Source: Turicibacter sanguinis (lineage in GTDB: Bacteria > Bacillota_I > Bacilli_A > MOL361 > Turicibacteraceae). From it: DNA of 64,000 bases. Under the pieces are notes generated by a model. That model ran no database searches. It was not told the origin of the DNA and was given only the letters and a program-made list of their open reading frames with translations. Within the stretch, counting starts at the first letter, position 1. The number at the start of each line of letters is the position of its first letter. Shown piece after piece: positions 35,131-45,463 of the stretch. The stretch lies in contig NZ_CP053187.1 of the NCBI RefSeq assembly GCF_013046825.1, forward strand, positions 403,501-467,500. The letters are read 5' to 3'. A program made the translations under genes and the position numbers.

Positions 35131-35159
35131 ATTCTAACCTGTACGTATATGTTTGTCAA
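35131..35159 (-). promoter_or_regulatory. treP promoter with operator in the spacer
   Basis: Minus strand: TTGACA (35159..35154), exactly 17 bases, TAGAAT (35136..35131). The spacer contains ACATATACGTACAGG, a copy of the putative TreR operator. A cre-like TGTAAACGGTGTAA lies just upstream at 35168-35181. Confidence 0.75.
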
Positions 35160-35167
35160 CACACTTT

Positions 35168-35181
35168 TTACACCGTTTACA
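35168..35181 (-). promoter_or_regulatory. Candidate cre box upstream of the treP promoter
   Basis: Minus-strand TGTAAACGGTGTAA matches the first half of the cre consensus well and the second half less well. Confidence 0.4.
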
Positions 35182-35302
35182 TTTTTTATGTATACATTTT
35201 CAAAAAAAAACTCCTTCGACAAAACACGACAAAACCATTGATATTATCACGCTTTCATCATCTTTATTTTTATTATTTTTCCCTAAAAATTTTTTTAAAA
35301 AA

Positions 35303-35335
35303 TAAAAAAATCATCAGCATAAACTGATGATTTTA
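35303..35335 (-). terminator. Intrinsic terminator between tre operon and esterase
   Basis: TCATCAG paired with CTGATGA inside A/T-rich arms; T run on the minus strand. Located directly after the esterase stop codon. Confidence 0.75.
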
Positions 35336-35336
35336 A

Positions 35337-36386
35337 CTATAATTTTTTTAAATCTTTCGCTATCTCATTCATACAATCTTCTGCTTGCGGATAAACGCCA
35401 CACTTATCTAAAAAGGCATGATCCATCCCCTTATACTGAATATACCTAACTTCAACTCCGGCTGCGTTTAAACGATTAACGTATGCCTCATCCTGTAAAC
35501 GTAAAAAATCATACTCTGCACTCACAATCAAAGTTTTTGGAAATTGACTCAAATCCTCTACCATTAATGGAGATAATTCTGGATGAACAAGTGGTATTTC
35601 ATCACGAACATATAACTCATTGATTAACGGCATGCAATTTTTTATACTATGAATCGTACGCTTAACTAATTCATCATCAGACTCAAATGTATACTGATCT
35701 AAACTAAATTGATAACCTTCTTCTGATAATGAAACAACTGGATATAATAAAGCCATATACTTAATTCTTCTTAAACTTTTGACATCTCTTAATACACAAC
35801 CTGCAGCCAAATTACCACCTGCACTATCACCCGAAATTCCAACACGATTGGAATCAATTCCTAAATCATTAGCATGATTAAAAATATAATTTACAACAGT
35901 GTCACAATCATTTAATCCATGTGGAAAAGGAGCCTCAGGAGATAAACGATAATCAATTGAAACAACGACTACGTGCGCTTTTTGAGCCATTGCTTTACAT
36001 GGATTTTCAACTACATTTAAGTCTCCACCATAAAATCCCCCACCATGAATAAAAATAAGCGCTGGTAATAACCCTTTATGATTGATAGGATAATAAATTC
36101 GAACTGGGACACCATCTAAGATTTCATGTTTTACGATAATTCCTTCACTGATATCCAAGTTATCAAATCCCATTCCCTGTCTGATACGACCAATTTCAAT
36201 TCCTTCAAATACCGTATCATCAACTTTTGAGAATTCTACTTTTGGTTTTAATCGCTGAATCTTTACACGTGGGTCAAGTCCCTTCGTTAATTCCGGTACT
36301 TCTTTTATTTGTGTTGGTACGCCATTAATCGTAATCATTTTAATTTTCGATAATTTGTCTAAGCATTGTTGATAATTTAAAATCAT
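35337..36386 (-). CDS. Alpha/beta hydrolase, hormone-sensitive-lipase-type esterase
   Basis: 349 aa. Oxyanion-hole motif FIHGGGFYGG (about residues 109-118), nucleophile elbow GISGDSAGGNLAAG (about 180-193), then catalytic Asp in SAEYDFLRLQDEAY and His in YKGMDHAFLD. This is the carboxylesterase/lipase family IV. Substrate unknown. AGGAGG precedes the ATG; monocistronic by terminators on both sides. Confidence 0.9.
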   Translation of the reverse strand: MILNYQQCLDKLSKIKMITINGVPTQIKEVPELTKGLDPRVKIQRLKPKVEFSKVDDTVFEGIEIGRIRQGMGFDNLDISEGIIVKHEILDGVPVRIYYPINHKGLLPALIFIHGGGFYGGDLNVVENPCKAMAQKAHVVVVSIDYRLSPEAPFPHGLNDCDTVVNYIFNHANDLGIDSNRVGISGDSAGGNLAAGCVLRDVKSLRRIKYMALLYPVVSLSEEGYQFSLDQYTFESDDELVKRTIHSIKNCMPLINELYVRDEIPLVHPELSPLMVEDLSQFPKTLIVSAEYDFLRLQDEAYVNRLNAAGVEVRYIQYKGMDHAFLDKCGVYPQAEDCMNEIAKDLKKL

Positions 36387-36477
36387 GATGGCCTCCTAAA
36401 AATAATCATCTATAATGTATACCTATCTTTATATTTCCGTTAGTCTAACATGTAGATAATTAATTGTCAACGATTTC

Positions 36478-36506
36478 AAAAAAGGAGCTATTTCTAGCTC
36501 CTTTTA
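36478..36506 (-). terminator. Intrinsic terminator after the acyl-CoA dehydratase activase gene
   Basis: AAAAGGAGCTA paired with TAGCTCCTTTT around a short loop, then T on the minus strand. Confidence 0.85.
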
Positions 36507-39500
36507 CTATGTCGTAACTAAATCTTTTAACTGACTTATCTCCTGAGATGCATTTGGCTGGTTAGCAAAATTTGAAGTTTCCTTAAGATTCTCAAAAGCA
36601 GTTGAAATCATTAGTTTGATACGATTCAGTTGATTGACCTCACTCGCACCAGGATCATAATCGATAGCCACAATATTAGTTCCTGGATACAGTCGTTTAA
36701 GTTCTTTAATCATTCCTTTCCCCGTCACATGATTTGGTAAACAGGCAAAAGGCTGCATACAAATAATATTTTTTACATCCATTTCAATCAGTTCAATCAT
36801 TTCCCCTGTTAATAGCCAACCTTCTCCTGTTTTATGACCTAAAGAAACAACAGATTCAGCACCTTGTGCTATTTCTTTAATGGTTTTAGGTGGTTCAATC
36901 AAGTGACTATTTTTAAGAGCCTCTTTCATTAGACGTCGGTACTTCTCAATGACCTGAATGACTGATTGTCCCAAGAGCTTAGACCATTTTGATTTCAATA
37001 ATAATTTATCTTCTTTGGAATAGGAACAATATAATAAGAAATCAATGAGTCCTGGGACTACAGCTTCTGCTCCTTCAGCCTCAACCAATTCTACAACATT
37101 ATTATTAGCCGTTGGATGAAACTTTACTAAGATTTCTCCTACTAATCCAACACGTGGCTTTCTAATACGACGAATTGGTAAAGCTTCAAAATCTTTAATC
37201 ATATCCTCAATATTTTCTTTATATTGTGTTTGATTAGGTGCCATTAAAGCCGTACTACAAATCTGTTCCCACTTTATATATAGTTGATTAGCTGACCCCT
37301 TAACGATTTCATACGGACGTGTTCGATATAATAAACTCATTAATAAATCACCGTAAACTAACGCCATTAAAGCACGGTTAATCAGTGGCCAACTTATTTT
37401 AAATCCTTCATTTTTTTCAAATCCTTGGGCACTTAATGAAATAACTGGAACTTGTTCAAAACCTGCATCCTGAAGTGCCTTTCTTAAAAATCCAATATAG
37501 TTCGTTGCGCGACATCCTCCACCTGTTTGCGTAATTAATAAAGATGTCTCATTTGGGTTATACTTACCAGATTTTAAGGCGTGAATCATTTGGCCAACAA
37601 CTAAAATAGCGGGATAACAGGCATCATTATTTACATATTTTAACCCCTCATCAACCGCTTCATGGTCAAGAGATGGAAGAACTTCTACTTGATACCCTGA
37701 TGCTTGAAAAGCAGCTTGTAAGAGGCCAAAATGAATCGGTGACATCTGAGGAGCTAAAATAGTATGTGTTTTTTTCATTTCTGTTGTAAATTCAATCGGA
37801 TGATAAGTATTATCCACTTTAAGACGTTTAAAATGATTTTTTTCTCTCTCAAGCATCGTTGCTTTTAAAGAGCGTAATCGAATTCTTGCAGCCCCTAAAT
37901 TATGGCCTTCATCAATTTTTAATGTCGTGTAAACTTTTGAATGAGCAGCTAAAATATCATGTACCTGATCTGTTGTCACAGCATCAAGTCCACATCCGAA
38001 AGAATTTAATTGTACCAATTCTAAATCATCTCTAGTTGCAACATAACTTGCGGCATTATATAAGCGAGTATGGTAAGTCCACTGATCCATTACACGAAGT
38101 GGTCGCTCTACTTCACCTAAATGAGAAATTGAATCCTCTGTCAATACAGCCATTCCAAGTGAATTAATCATCTCAGGAATTCCATGATTAATATGCGGAT
38201 CAACATGATAAGGACGACCTGCCAATACAATCCCTTTCATGTTATGGTCCTCTAAATAGGCCAGTGTTAATTGACCATTTTCACGAATATCTCGTTTAAA
38301 ATTCTCAAACTCTTTCCATCCCTTATCAACACTTTCACGAATTTCTTTCCAGGGGATATTAAAATCTTTAAAAACTTCGTGCAATCGTTTAGCTAATTTA
38401 TCTTTTTGATCAAATGGCAGAAAAGGTTTAAGGTATAAGATATCTTTTTCACGTAAGACGTCTAAATTATTTTTAATCACTTCTGGATATGAAATAACAA
38501 TTGGGCAGTTGTAGTGATTATCTGCCTTTTTATCTTCTTGTTTAGAATAAGTTAACGATGGATAAAAGATAAAATCCACCTTTTTTTCAACGAGGTTCAT
38601 GATATGACCATGCACGAGTTTTCCAGGATAACAAACCGATTCAGATGGAATGGTCTCCATCCCTTTCTCATAAAGCTGATTAGAAGAAGGATCGGATAAA
38701 ATCACACTAAAGTTTAAATTTGTAAAAAAGGTGACCCAGAATGGATAGTTTTCATACATATTTAAAACACGTGGAATTCCAACAGTTCCTCGTTTCGCAA
38801 CCGATGGTTCAATGGTTTTGTAATTAAATAAACGATTATATTTATAACGAACTAAGTTAGGAATAGGACGTACTTCTGCCATTTTACCGGCCCCTCGTTC
38901 ACATCGATTTCCCATCGTAAAACGTTCGCCATCTTTAAATTTATGAATAGTCAGTAAACAGTTATTTGAACATAATCCACATCTTGCACTTCGACTAGTT
39001 AACTCAAAATGTTCTAATGATGCTTGATTAATTAACGTTGAGACTTCCCCTTCTACATAACGCTCTTTTGCAATTAAAGCAGCTCCAAAAGCACCCATAA
39101 TTCCTGAAATATCCGGTCGAATAGCTTGACGATTTGATAACTTTTCAAAAGCTTTTAAAACAGCATCATTATAAAAAGTTCCACCTTGAACCACAATTTT
39201 TTGTCCCAATTCTTCAGGATTTCTAAGTTTAATCACTTTAAATAGAGCATTTTTAATAACTGAATATGAAAGCCCTGCAGAAATATCCCCTACTTTGGCA
39301 CCTTCTTTTTGTGACTGCTTGACTCTTGAGTTCATAAAAACCGTACATCGCGATCCTAAATCAACCGGATTCGAAGCATTGATAGCAGAATTCGCAAAGT
39401 CTTCGATGCTCAAATTCATTGATTTTGCAAAAGTATCTAAAAAAGACCCACAACCTGAAGAACAAGCTTCATTTAATAGGATACTTTCAATATTTCCATT

Positions 39501-40799
39501 TTTAATTTTTAAACATTTCATATCCTGTCCACCAATATCTAAAATACAATCGACACCCGGACAAAAGAAATCTGCCGCCTTATAATGGGCAATCGTTTCA
39601 ATTTCACCAATATCCACTTTTAAGGCAGCTTTTAATAAGGCCTCTCCATATCCTGTAACAGTAGCTTTAACAATATGAGCCTCTAAAGGGAGTTGGTCAT
39701 ACAATGTTTTTAAAACACTAATCGTTGATTGCAAAGGACTGCCTTCATTACTTCCATAATAAGAAAAACAAAGGTTCCCGTCTTCATCAATGAGGGCAAC
39801 TTTTGTTGTCGTGGACCCAGCATCAATTCCTAAAAAACAGTTGCCCGTTAAAGTAGATAACTCTCGTCGTCCTACTTTGGCCATTTGATGACGTTTTATA
39901 AAAGAATCATACTCATCATCTGATTCAAATAACGGTGTTAATCGAACCGATTCAGACGTGTGAACCTCTTTAATCGTTTGTAAAGAGTTCATAAACTGAG
40001 AAAAAGAGATCACTTTAGAATCCATTGAGGATAAGGCAGCTCCTTTTGCTACATATAGTTGAGAATCATTAGGAAGAATGACCTCCTCAGGCTTTAATTC
40101 CAGAGTTTCAATAAATCGATTTCTTAATTCTGATAAGAAGTATAAAGGTCCCCCTAAAAAGGCAACATTTCCACGAATTGGACGTCCACAGGCAAGCCCA
40201 CTAATCGTTTGAATGACAACAGCTTGCAAAACTGAAACAGCAATATCTTCTTTTGCGACTCCTTCATTGATGAGAGGTTGCACATCGGTTTTAGCAAACA
40301 CCCCACAACGGGCAGCAATAGGATGAATGACTTTATAATGTTTTGCAAGTTCATTTAACCCAAGGGTATCAACTTGTAATAACGATGCCATTTGATCAAT
40401 AAATGCGCCGGTTCCACCTGCGCAAGTTCCATTCATGCGTTGTTCAATTCCATCTTTAAAATATGTGATTTTAGCATCCTCTCCCCCAAGTTCAATTGCA
40501 ACATCAATTTGAGGATAGTAACGTTTTGTCACTTTTGTTGAAGCCACAACTTCTTGAATGAACGGAATATTTAGATGTTTAGCTATTGCAATTCCACCAG
40601 AACCTGTCATATTCACCGTAATATTATAATCTTTAAACTGTTCATACGCCTGTTTTAAAACAACGGTTAATGTTTTTAAGATGTCAGCAAAATGACGCTC
40701 ATATGAACTAAATAGAAGCTCTTCTTTTTCATTTAAGATAACGGCTTTTACCGTTGTTGATCCCACATCAACCCCAATATGAATAAGTTTTTGTGTCAT
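36507..40799 (-). CDS. Giant 2-hydroxyacyl-CoA dehydratase activase-related protein
   Basis: 1430 aa. Two tandem BcrA/BadF/BadG/HgdC-type ATPase domains: the first from [19 protein letters not shown] with [15 protein letters not shown]; the second around residues 317-580 with [20 protein letters not shown] (split) and [16 protein letters not shown] Cys-rich segment [17 protein letters not shown] (about 607-623) may hold a [4Fe-4S] cluster. The rest (about 640-1400) is HgdB/DUF2229-like with [23 protein letters not shown] and [12 protein letters not shown]. Members activate radical dehydratases by ATP-driven electron transfer, but this large stand-alone type has no firm function. The ribosome binding site is 20 bases from the ATG, unusually far. 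Confidence 0.85.
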   Translation of the reverse strand: MTQKLIHIGVDVGSTTVKAVILNEKEELLFSSYERHFADILKTLTVVLKQAYEQFKDYNITVNMTGSGGIAIAKHLNIPFIQEVVASTKVTKRYYPQIDVAIELGGEDAKITYFKDGIEQRMNGTCAGGTGAFIDQMASLLQVDTLGLNELAKHYKVIHPIAARCGVFAKTDVQPLINEGVAKEDIAVSVLQAVVIQTISGLACGRPIRGNVAFLGGPLYFLSELRNRFIETLELKPEEVILPNDSQLYVAKGAALSSMDSKVISFSQFMNSLQTIKEVHTSESVRLTPLFESDDEYDSFIKRHQMAKVGRRELSTLTGNCFLGIDAGSTTTKVALIDEDGNLCFSYYGSNEGSPLQSTISVLKTLYDQLPLEAHIVKATVTGYGEALLKAALKVDIGEIETIAHYKAADFFCPGVDCILDIGGQDMKCLKIKNGNIESILLNEACSSGCGSFLDTFAKSMNLSIEDFANSAINASNPVDLGSRCTVFMNSRVKQSQKEGAKVGDISAGLSYSVIKNALFKVIKLRNPEELGQKIVVQGGTFYNDAVLKAFEKLSNRQAIRPDISGIMGAFGAALIAKERYVEGEVSTLINQASLEHFELTSRSARCGLCSNNCLLTIHKFKDGERFTMGNRCERGAGKMAEVRPIPNLVRYKYNRLFNYKTIEPSVAKRGTVGIPRVLNMYENYPFWVTFFTNLNFSVILSDPSSNQLYEKGMETIPSESVCYPGKLVHGHIMNLVEKKVDFIFYPSLTYSKQEDKKADNHYNCPIVISYPEVIKNNLDVLREKDILYLKPFLPFDQKDKLAKRLHEVFKDFNIPWKEIRESVDKGWKEFENFKRDIRENGQLTLAYLEDHNMKGIVLAGRPYHVDPHINHGIPEMINSLGMAVLTEDSISHLGEVERPLRVMDQWTYHTRLYNAASYVATRDDLELVQLNSFGCGLDAVTTDQVHDILAAHSKVYTTLKIDEGHNLGAARIRLRSLKATMLEREKNHFKRLKVDNTYHPIEFTTEMKKTHTILAPQMSPIHFGLLQAAFQASGYQVEVLPSLDHEAVDEGLKYVNNDACYPAILVVGQMIHALKSGKYNPNETSLLITQTGGGCRATNYIGFLRKALQDAGFEQVPVISLSAQGFEKNEGFKISWPLINRALMALVYGDLLMSLLYRTRPYEIVKGSANQLYIKWEQICSTALMAPNQTQYKENIEDMIKDFEALPIRRIRKPRVGLVGEILVKFHPTANNNVVELVEAEGAEAVVPGLIDFLLYCSYSKEDKLLLKSKWSKLLGQSVIQVIEKYRRLMKEALKNSHLIEPPKTIKEIAQGAESVVSLGHKTGEGWLLTGEMIELIEMDVKNIICMQPFACLPNHVTGKGMIKELKRLYPGTNIVAIDYDPGASEVNQLNRIKLMISTAFENLKETSNFANQPNASQEISQLKDLVTT

Positions 40800-40918
40800 A
40801 CTTACGCAGCTAACCTGCTCCCCTCCTTTATTGATACAACTTTTCCTTAACTCCTTTTTATCAATTTTCGATTCATATTTTCCATTTACAGTATATGGAT
40901 GGTTTTTTCAATTTAGAC

Positions 40919-40956
40919 TAAAAAAAGCTAACTCAAGATTTGAGTTAGCTTTTTTA
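40919..40956 (-). terminator. Intrinsic terminator after the flavin reductase gene
   Basis: AAAAAAGCTAACTCAA paired with TTGAGTTAGCTTTTTT around a short loop. Confidence 0.9.
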
Positions 40957-41011
40957 TATTTTTACTATAGGGTATTTTTAGACATGTTTTTTTGTAAAGT
41001 TTAAAACTATA

Positions 41012-42925
41012 TTATTTGTTTTGAATATATTGTGCAGCATTTTCTCCTGCAATACGTCCTGAAGTATAAGCAAATCCACATGCTAATCCTTCATATGGAG
41101 GATAACTTCCGTTTGAATAATATCCACCTGCTGAAGAACCAACCACATATAATCCTGGAATAGCATTATAATCTAAATCAATGACTTCTAATTTTTCATT
41201 GACTTTAACTCCACCTACTGTTCCCAAATAAACAGCACGTGCTTCAAACGCATAGTAATTTCCTTCAGATACTTCATAAACTAATGAATCTGCTGATTTA
41301 CCGTAGTCAGTATCTTTTTTATTTTGAACCATTGTATTATAGCGTGCAACAGTTTCTTCTAATTCTTCAACTTTCATTCCAGTTGAAGCTGCTAATTCTT
41401 CTAATGTACTTCCTTTGAATGCTGAACCAGCTTCTACAGCTGCATCTGCCATAGCAACGAAGTCTCCCGTTCCTGCTGTATATCCAGGTCCTGCGTCAGA
41501 TAATTTAATGTTTGCTCCATTTGAGAAATCTTCTAATGTTGCTTCATCGACAATGATGTAGTAACGTCCACCTGCTGAATAGGCAACATTTGACCAGAAT
41601 ACTGTATCATAGATAGCATCTTCATTTCCGATACGTGTTCCTGAGGCATCAACCCATAATAATGGTGCCATTAAAACTTGTGTTAATAAGTCTTCAGAAT
41701 GTCCTTGAGCTCCTGTTGAAGAGTTTGCCAATTGAGCGGCATGTAATAAAGCAGTTGATGAATCCCAAGGAATTCCTCCTGCTTCAATTGCAGCATCAAT
41801 TCCTTCACCAAAGTTGGCAACACCTAATGAATAAACTAAATCTGTATGTAAGTTTTCATATACTTTTTCAGTATTTGCTCCATATCCACCAGTTGCAATA
41901 ATAACAGCATCCGCATTAACAGTTAAAATTCCACCATCTTCTTTAGTTGCTGTGATTCCTGTTACAGTTCCATCTTCAGCTTGTAAAATTTCATTTAAGC
42001 TTGTATTCGTACGAACTTCAGCTCCCATTTCTTCTAAATGAGTATAGAAATTCTCAAATCCTGCTTGTGAATCAACAAACTTGTGATAAGCTTTCCATTT
42101 GTATAAGTTATCTTCATGCGCTGCTTGAGTTGTTGTTGACGGTAAATAGAACTCCATTCCATATGACTCTAACCAATCAACTGTTGAAGCAGATTTTTCA
42201 ACAATAGCACGTGTTAATGGTCCATTTGATAAATATTGATTAAATTCTAAAAGTTGAGAAACAGCTTCATCAACCGTTAAGTTTAATCCTTCTTCTTTTT
42301 GTAAAGTTGACTCAACCGCAAACATTCCTGATGCTAACATTGAGTTTCCACCAACTGAGTTAGTCATTTCAATAATTAAAACATCAGTTCCAGCCTCCGC
42401 AGCAGCTAAAGCAGCAGCGGTTCCAGAACCACCTGCTCCAACAACAACTAACTCAACTGTTACTTCTTCATCAACACCTGTTTTTGTTACTTTACGATTT
42501 TTCATTAATTCTACATCAAAACCAGCTTGTCCTAACGCATCTTCTACTGCAGTTAAAACACTGTTACTCGTTCCAGTGGCACCTGAAATCGTATCAACTG
42601 CAAGACTTTGATGTTCAACGATCGATGCTGCTAATTTAGGTGCAGCTGCTCCCCCAATCGTTGGTGTTTCTCCTGATGCATCAACGTCAATTGAAAGAAT
42701 TGTTCCTTCATCGTCAACCTCAACTGTTGCGACAACATCTCCTCCAAACCCTGCTGCCGTTCCAGTGTATGTTCCTGCAATCACATTAGCTGTTGTTGCA
42801 CCTGTTGTAGCATCATTCTGTTGCTCTTCCGTTACATTATTTGACTGACATCCAAATAAAACTGATGCCGCTAACATGATAGACATCAAGCTAAATGTCG
42901 TCTTTTTGAAAGCTTTGTTCATCAT
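41012..42925 (-). CDS. Secreted FMN/FAD reductase lipoprotein (fumarate reductase-like)
   Basis: 637 aa from ATG 42925 (GGGGG nine bases upstream). Signal peptide with lipobox SVLFGC. An FMN-binding domain follows, with the flavinylation site as DTISGATGTSNSV (about residues 110-122), where ApbE attaches FMN to the Thr. Then a flavocytochrome-c-type FAD domain (VVGAGGSGTAAALAAAEAG) and its substrate part with YYIIVDEATLEDF, ending SNGSYPPYEGLACGFAYTSG. It should reduce an unsaturated acid such as fumarate or urocanate on the cell surface with electrons from the membrane. The divergent AraC gene suggests induction by the substrate. Confidence 0.88.
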   Translation of the reverse strand: MMNKAFKKTTFSLMSIMLAASVLFGCQSNNVTEEQQNDATTGATTANVIAGTYTGTAAGFGGDVVATVEVDDEGTILSIDVDASGETPTIGGAAAPKLAASIVEHQSLAVDTISGATGTSNSVLTAVEDALGQAGFDVELMKNRKVTKTGVDEEVTVELVVVGAGGSGTAAALAAAEAGTDVLIIEMTNSVGGNSMLASGMFAVESTLQKEEGLNLTVDEAVSQLLEFNQYLSNGPLTRAIVEKSASTVDWLESYGMEFYLPSTTTQAAHEDNLYKWKAYHKFVDSQAGFENFYTHLEEMGAEVRTNTSLNEILQAEDGTVTGITATKEDGGILTVNADAVIIATGGYGANTEKVYENLHTDLVYSLGVANFGEGIDAAIEAGGIPWDSSTALLHAAQLANSSTGAQGHSEDLLTQVLMAPLLWVDASGTRIGNEDAIYDTVFWSNVAYSAGGRYYIIVDEATLEDFSNGANIKLSDAGPGYTAGTGDFVAMADAAVEAGSAFKGSTLEELAASTGMKVEELEETVARYNTMVQNKKDTDYGKSADSLVYEVSEGNYYAFEARAVYLGTVGGVKVNEKLEVIDLDYNAIPGLYVVGSSAGGYYSNGSYPPYEGLACGFAYTSGRIAGENAAQYIQNK

Positions 42926-43053
42926 TAAGACGAACCCCCTTAAATATGTTATTTTTTTCACGATTTACACAGATATTATAACAAAATTTCACAATGTGGT
43001 AAGTTGAGTCTAATAAGTAAAAAAGTGGTTTATTTTAAGAAATGTTGTTTAAT

Positions 43054-43072
43054 TTAGTTTGATATTGTAGAA
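43054..43072 (+). promoter_or_regulatory. Probable promoter of the AraC-type gene
   Basis: TTGTTT near 43044-43049 and TAGAAT at 43067-43072, 17 bases apart. If correct, transcription starts just downstream, excluding an ATG at 43072 as start codon. Confidence 0.4.
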
Positions 43073-43098
43073 TGAGGGGGCGAAAGGATGAGATTGAT

Positions 43099-44070
43099 TT
43101 GATCATTAACAACGAGACTTTTATACCATTTCATAAAGCATTACAAATAAAAAACCATCAAGGTTTTACTTTCAATGAATCAAAAAATATTTATACCAAA
43201 AAGAATTCATTTAATAAGTTATTTCATTATCAAATCTGCACGATACCTGATGATATCTCATCAATTATAGCTAAATCATCCTGTTTTACCATGTTGATAT
43301 TTTTCAATAAATGTAAACTTATAATTGGTAATGAAACCATTATTTGCATGCCTTATTCCATTATGTTTATAAAAAAAGGATGCCATTATAAACTTCAAAA
43401 AAAACAGTCAACTGACGTGGTTTTTATCTTTGACTGTCATGAAGATTTTTTTGATAACTTCATTGTTTCACAAATTGCAGACTGCCCTATTTTTTACGAT
43501 TTATTAAATTTAACAGATGCAAAAAATGAGTATCTATTATTTGATTATCAAAAAGATTCATCCATTCTCTCAACCCTTCATTTGTTCTTAACTGAATTGA
43601 CACAATATAAACAGGCTGTGCATTCCGCTAAAAACTATAAACTGTTGTTAGTGATTCTAATGTCACAACTCGATCGAAATCATATTCCCTACCTCGTTAT
43701 TCATGACTCCAGTATGATGCAATGCTATGATGAAGGGAAAATTTTAAAATATTTAAGTGATAATTTTTGCACCGCAACGCTATCTTCAACAGCTGAATAT
43801 TTCAATTTTCATCCGGCCTATTTTTCAACATTATTTAAAAAGCTTTTCCACCAGTCCTTTTCGAAAAAACTTCTCTCACTTAAACTTGAGCATGCTAAAC
43901 GGTTATTAATAACCACTAATTTAACAACAACTGAAATCATGCATTGTGTTGGCTTTAATGATAAAAGTTATTTCTTTAAATCCTTTAAAACTTACTATCA
44001 AATCACGCCTTTACAGTATCGAAAAACGTATTCTTCTTTATATCAAAACAAAAAAAATCCTACTGAGTAG
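43099..44070 (+). CDS. AraC-family transcriptional regulator
   Basis: 323 aa from TTG 43099. The frame extends to an ATG at 43072, but that codon overlaps the likely -10 box and the only ribosome binding sequence (GAGGGGGCGAAAGG) lies after it. N-terminal cupin-like ligand domain (about residues 20-200) and C-terminal double HTH: LSSTAEYFNFHPAYFSTLFKK and TEIMHCVGFNDKSYFFKSFKK-like segment (shown in part). Divergent from the flavin reductase gene, probably its substrate-responsive activator. Confidence 0.85.
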   Translation: MIINNETFIPFHKALQIKNHQGFTFNESKNIYTKKNSFNKLFHYQICTIPDDISSIIAKSSCFTMLIFFNKCKLIIGNETIICMPYSIMFIKKGCHYKLQKKQSTDVVFIFDCHEDFFDNFIVSQIADCPIFYDLLNLTDAKNEYLLFDYQKDSSILSTLHLFLTELTQYKQAVHSAKNYKLLLVILMSQLDRNHIPYLVIHDSSMMQCYDEGKILKYLSDNFCTATLSSTAEYFNFHPAYFSTLFKKLFHQSFSKKLLSLKLEHAKRLLITTNLTTTEIMHCVGFNDKSYFFKSFKTYYQITPLQYRKTYSSLYQNKKNPTE

Positions 44071-44082
44071 GATTTTTTTTAT
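44050..44082 (+). terminator. Intrinsic terminator of the AraC-type gene
   Basis: AAAAAATCCTACT with AGTAGGATTTTTTTT and a 2-base loop. Confidence 0.9.
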
Positions 44083-44122
44083 TCATCAAAATAATTAAGA
44101 TACTTATAACCACTAAAGCAAC

Positions 44123-44611
44123 TTATCGTTTTAATGCCTGTAACACATTAGCGTAATTCGGTTCTTCTGTGACTTCTTCACAGTACTCTACATAAGTAAT
44201 CGTATCAGTTTCATCTACAACAAAAACAGCACGAGTTAACAGTCCTAATTCTTTAATATACGTTCCAAACTTCATACCAAAGTCATGTTTTTTATAATCA
44301 GATAAAACTTGTATGTTATCAATTCCAGCCGCTCCACACCATCTAGCTTGTGCAAAGGGAAGATCCATTGAAATGACATAAACACTTACATTATCAAGCG
44401 CTGCTGCTTCTTGATTAAACCGACGAACCTCTGTATCACAAACGGGTGTATCAATGGATGGAACACTAACATAAACCTTCTTACCTGTAAAATTTTTAGA
44501 TTCAACCGCATTTAATTCTTGATCAGTCACAACAAATTTCGGAGAAGGGTGTCCTACTTTAACATGAGTTCCTTCAAGTGTCACATAATTTCCTTTAAAT
44601 TTAACATTCAT
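44123..44611 (-). CDS. tpx: Thiol peroxidase (Tpx, atypical 2-Cys peroxiredoxin)
   Basis: 162 aa. Reduces H2O2 and alkyl peroxides with thioredoxin. The peroxidatic Cys is in SIDTPVCDTEVRRF (about Cys-58) and the resolving Cys in QARWCGAAG (about Cys-91). AGGAG seven bases upstream. A single gene that adds oxidant defence in an anaerobic setting. Confidence 0.95.
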   Translation of the reverse strand: MNVKFKGNYVTLEGTHVKVGHPSPKFVVTDQELNAVESKNFTGKKVYVSVPSIDTPVCDTEVRRFNQEAAALDNVSVYVISMDLPFAQARWCGAAGIDNIQVLSDYKKHDFGMKFGTYIKELGLLTRAVFVVDETDTITYVEYCEEVTEEPNYANVLQALKR

Positions 44612-44745
44612 ACAACTACTCCTTTATTTAAACTTATCTATCTTAATATGGCTAAAAAAACTGTTTTTAATGTTACCTTTTTTTATTCTTTGTATATTTT
44701 ATTAAGAGATACGTTAGGACAATGTCCTGTAGGAGGCGATCTATC

Positions 44746-45408
44746 ATGGTGACTTCACATCATCCTTCATCATTTGCTAAAGGATTAAACTTTTATAAGC
44801 TTTTTTGGCTTTTTTTTGTCGCATCCTTCTTAGGAGTCGTCATTGAAACGATATGGTGTATGATAACCCGTGGTGTTATTGAGAGTCGAACTGGCTTAAT
44901 TCTTGGGCCTTTTAATCTAGTTTACGGATTAGGTGCTTTATGCATGACCGCTGGCCTCTATCCTTTAAGAGAAAAACCAGACCGAATCATCTTAGCAGGA
45001 GGATTTGTGATTGGAAGTATTTTTGAATATATTTGTAGCTATTTTCAAGAGCAATGTTTTGGGACTATATCTTGGGACTATAGTAATTTTTGGTTCAATT
45101 TAAATGGTCGAGTTAATTTACTTTACTCATTATTTTGGGGATTATTAGCCATTGCTTGGATTCGATATATTTTCCCGAAAGCTTCTATCTTAATCGAAAA
45201 AATCCCAAATCATATTGGTATTCCATTAACTTGGATATTGGTTTTCTTTATGGTGTTCAATACATCGGCATCTGCTATGGCTCTTTACCGTCAATCTGAA
45301 AGAAGATTAGAAATACCTCCAAGCAATAGAATTGAAGCATTTTTTGATGATTATTATCCTGACGAAGTCATGGAAAAAATTTATCCTAATATGGTTTATA
45401 TTGAATAA
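44746..45408 (+). CDS. CmpB-like membrane protein (PF06541-type), second copy
   Basis: 220 aa from ATG 44746, nine bases after AGGAGG; the longer frame (44722) has the binding site inside it. About six helices, with FLGVVIETIWCMITRG, GLILGPFNLVYGLGAL and CFGTISWDYSNFWFNLNGRV typical for this family of putative ABC transporter permeases; C-terminal cytoplasmic tail. Distantly similar to 27037-27612. Convergent with the DUF1275 gene. Confidence 0.75.
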   Translation: MVTSHHPSSFAKGLNFYKLFWLFFVASFLGVVIETIWCMITRGVIESRTGLILGPFNLVYGLGALCMTAGLYPLREKPDRIILAGGFVIGSIFEYICSYFQEQCFGTISWDYSNFWFNLNGRVNLLYSLFWGLLAIAWIRYIFPKASILIEKIPNHIGIPLTWILVFFMVFNTSASAMALYRQSERRLEIPPSNRIEAFFDDYYPDEVMEKIYPNMVYIE

Positions 45409-45438
45409 AAAAATGCTCTATAAAAGAGCATTTTTTTA
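45407..45438 (+). terminator. Intrinsic terminator between convergent genes
   Basis: AAAAAATGCTCT with AGAGCATTTTTTT; serves both directions. Confidence 0.9.
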
Positions 45439-45463
45439 TTAGATACGTCAGACTAAGACCTAT

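Noticed and set aside
35047-35327. Two short plus-strand frames
   Set aside because: They cover the treP promoter and operators; composition reflects operator and A/T-rich sequence.
43072-43098. AraC-type gene starting at ATG 43072
   Set aside because: The ATG overlaps a probable -10 box and precedes the only ribosome binding site.
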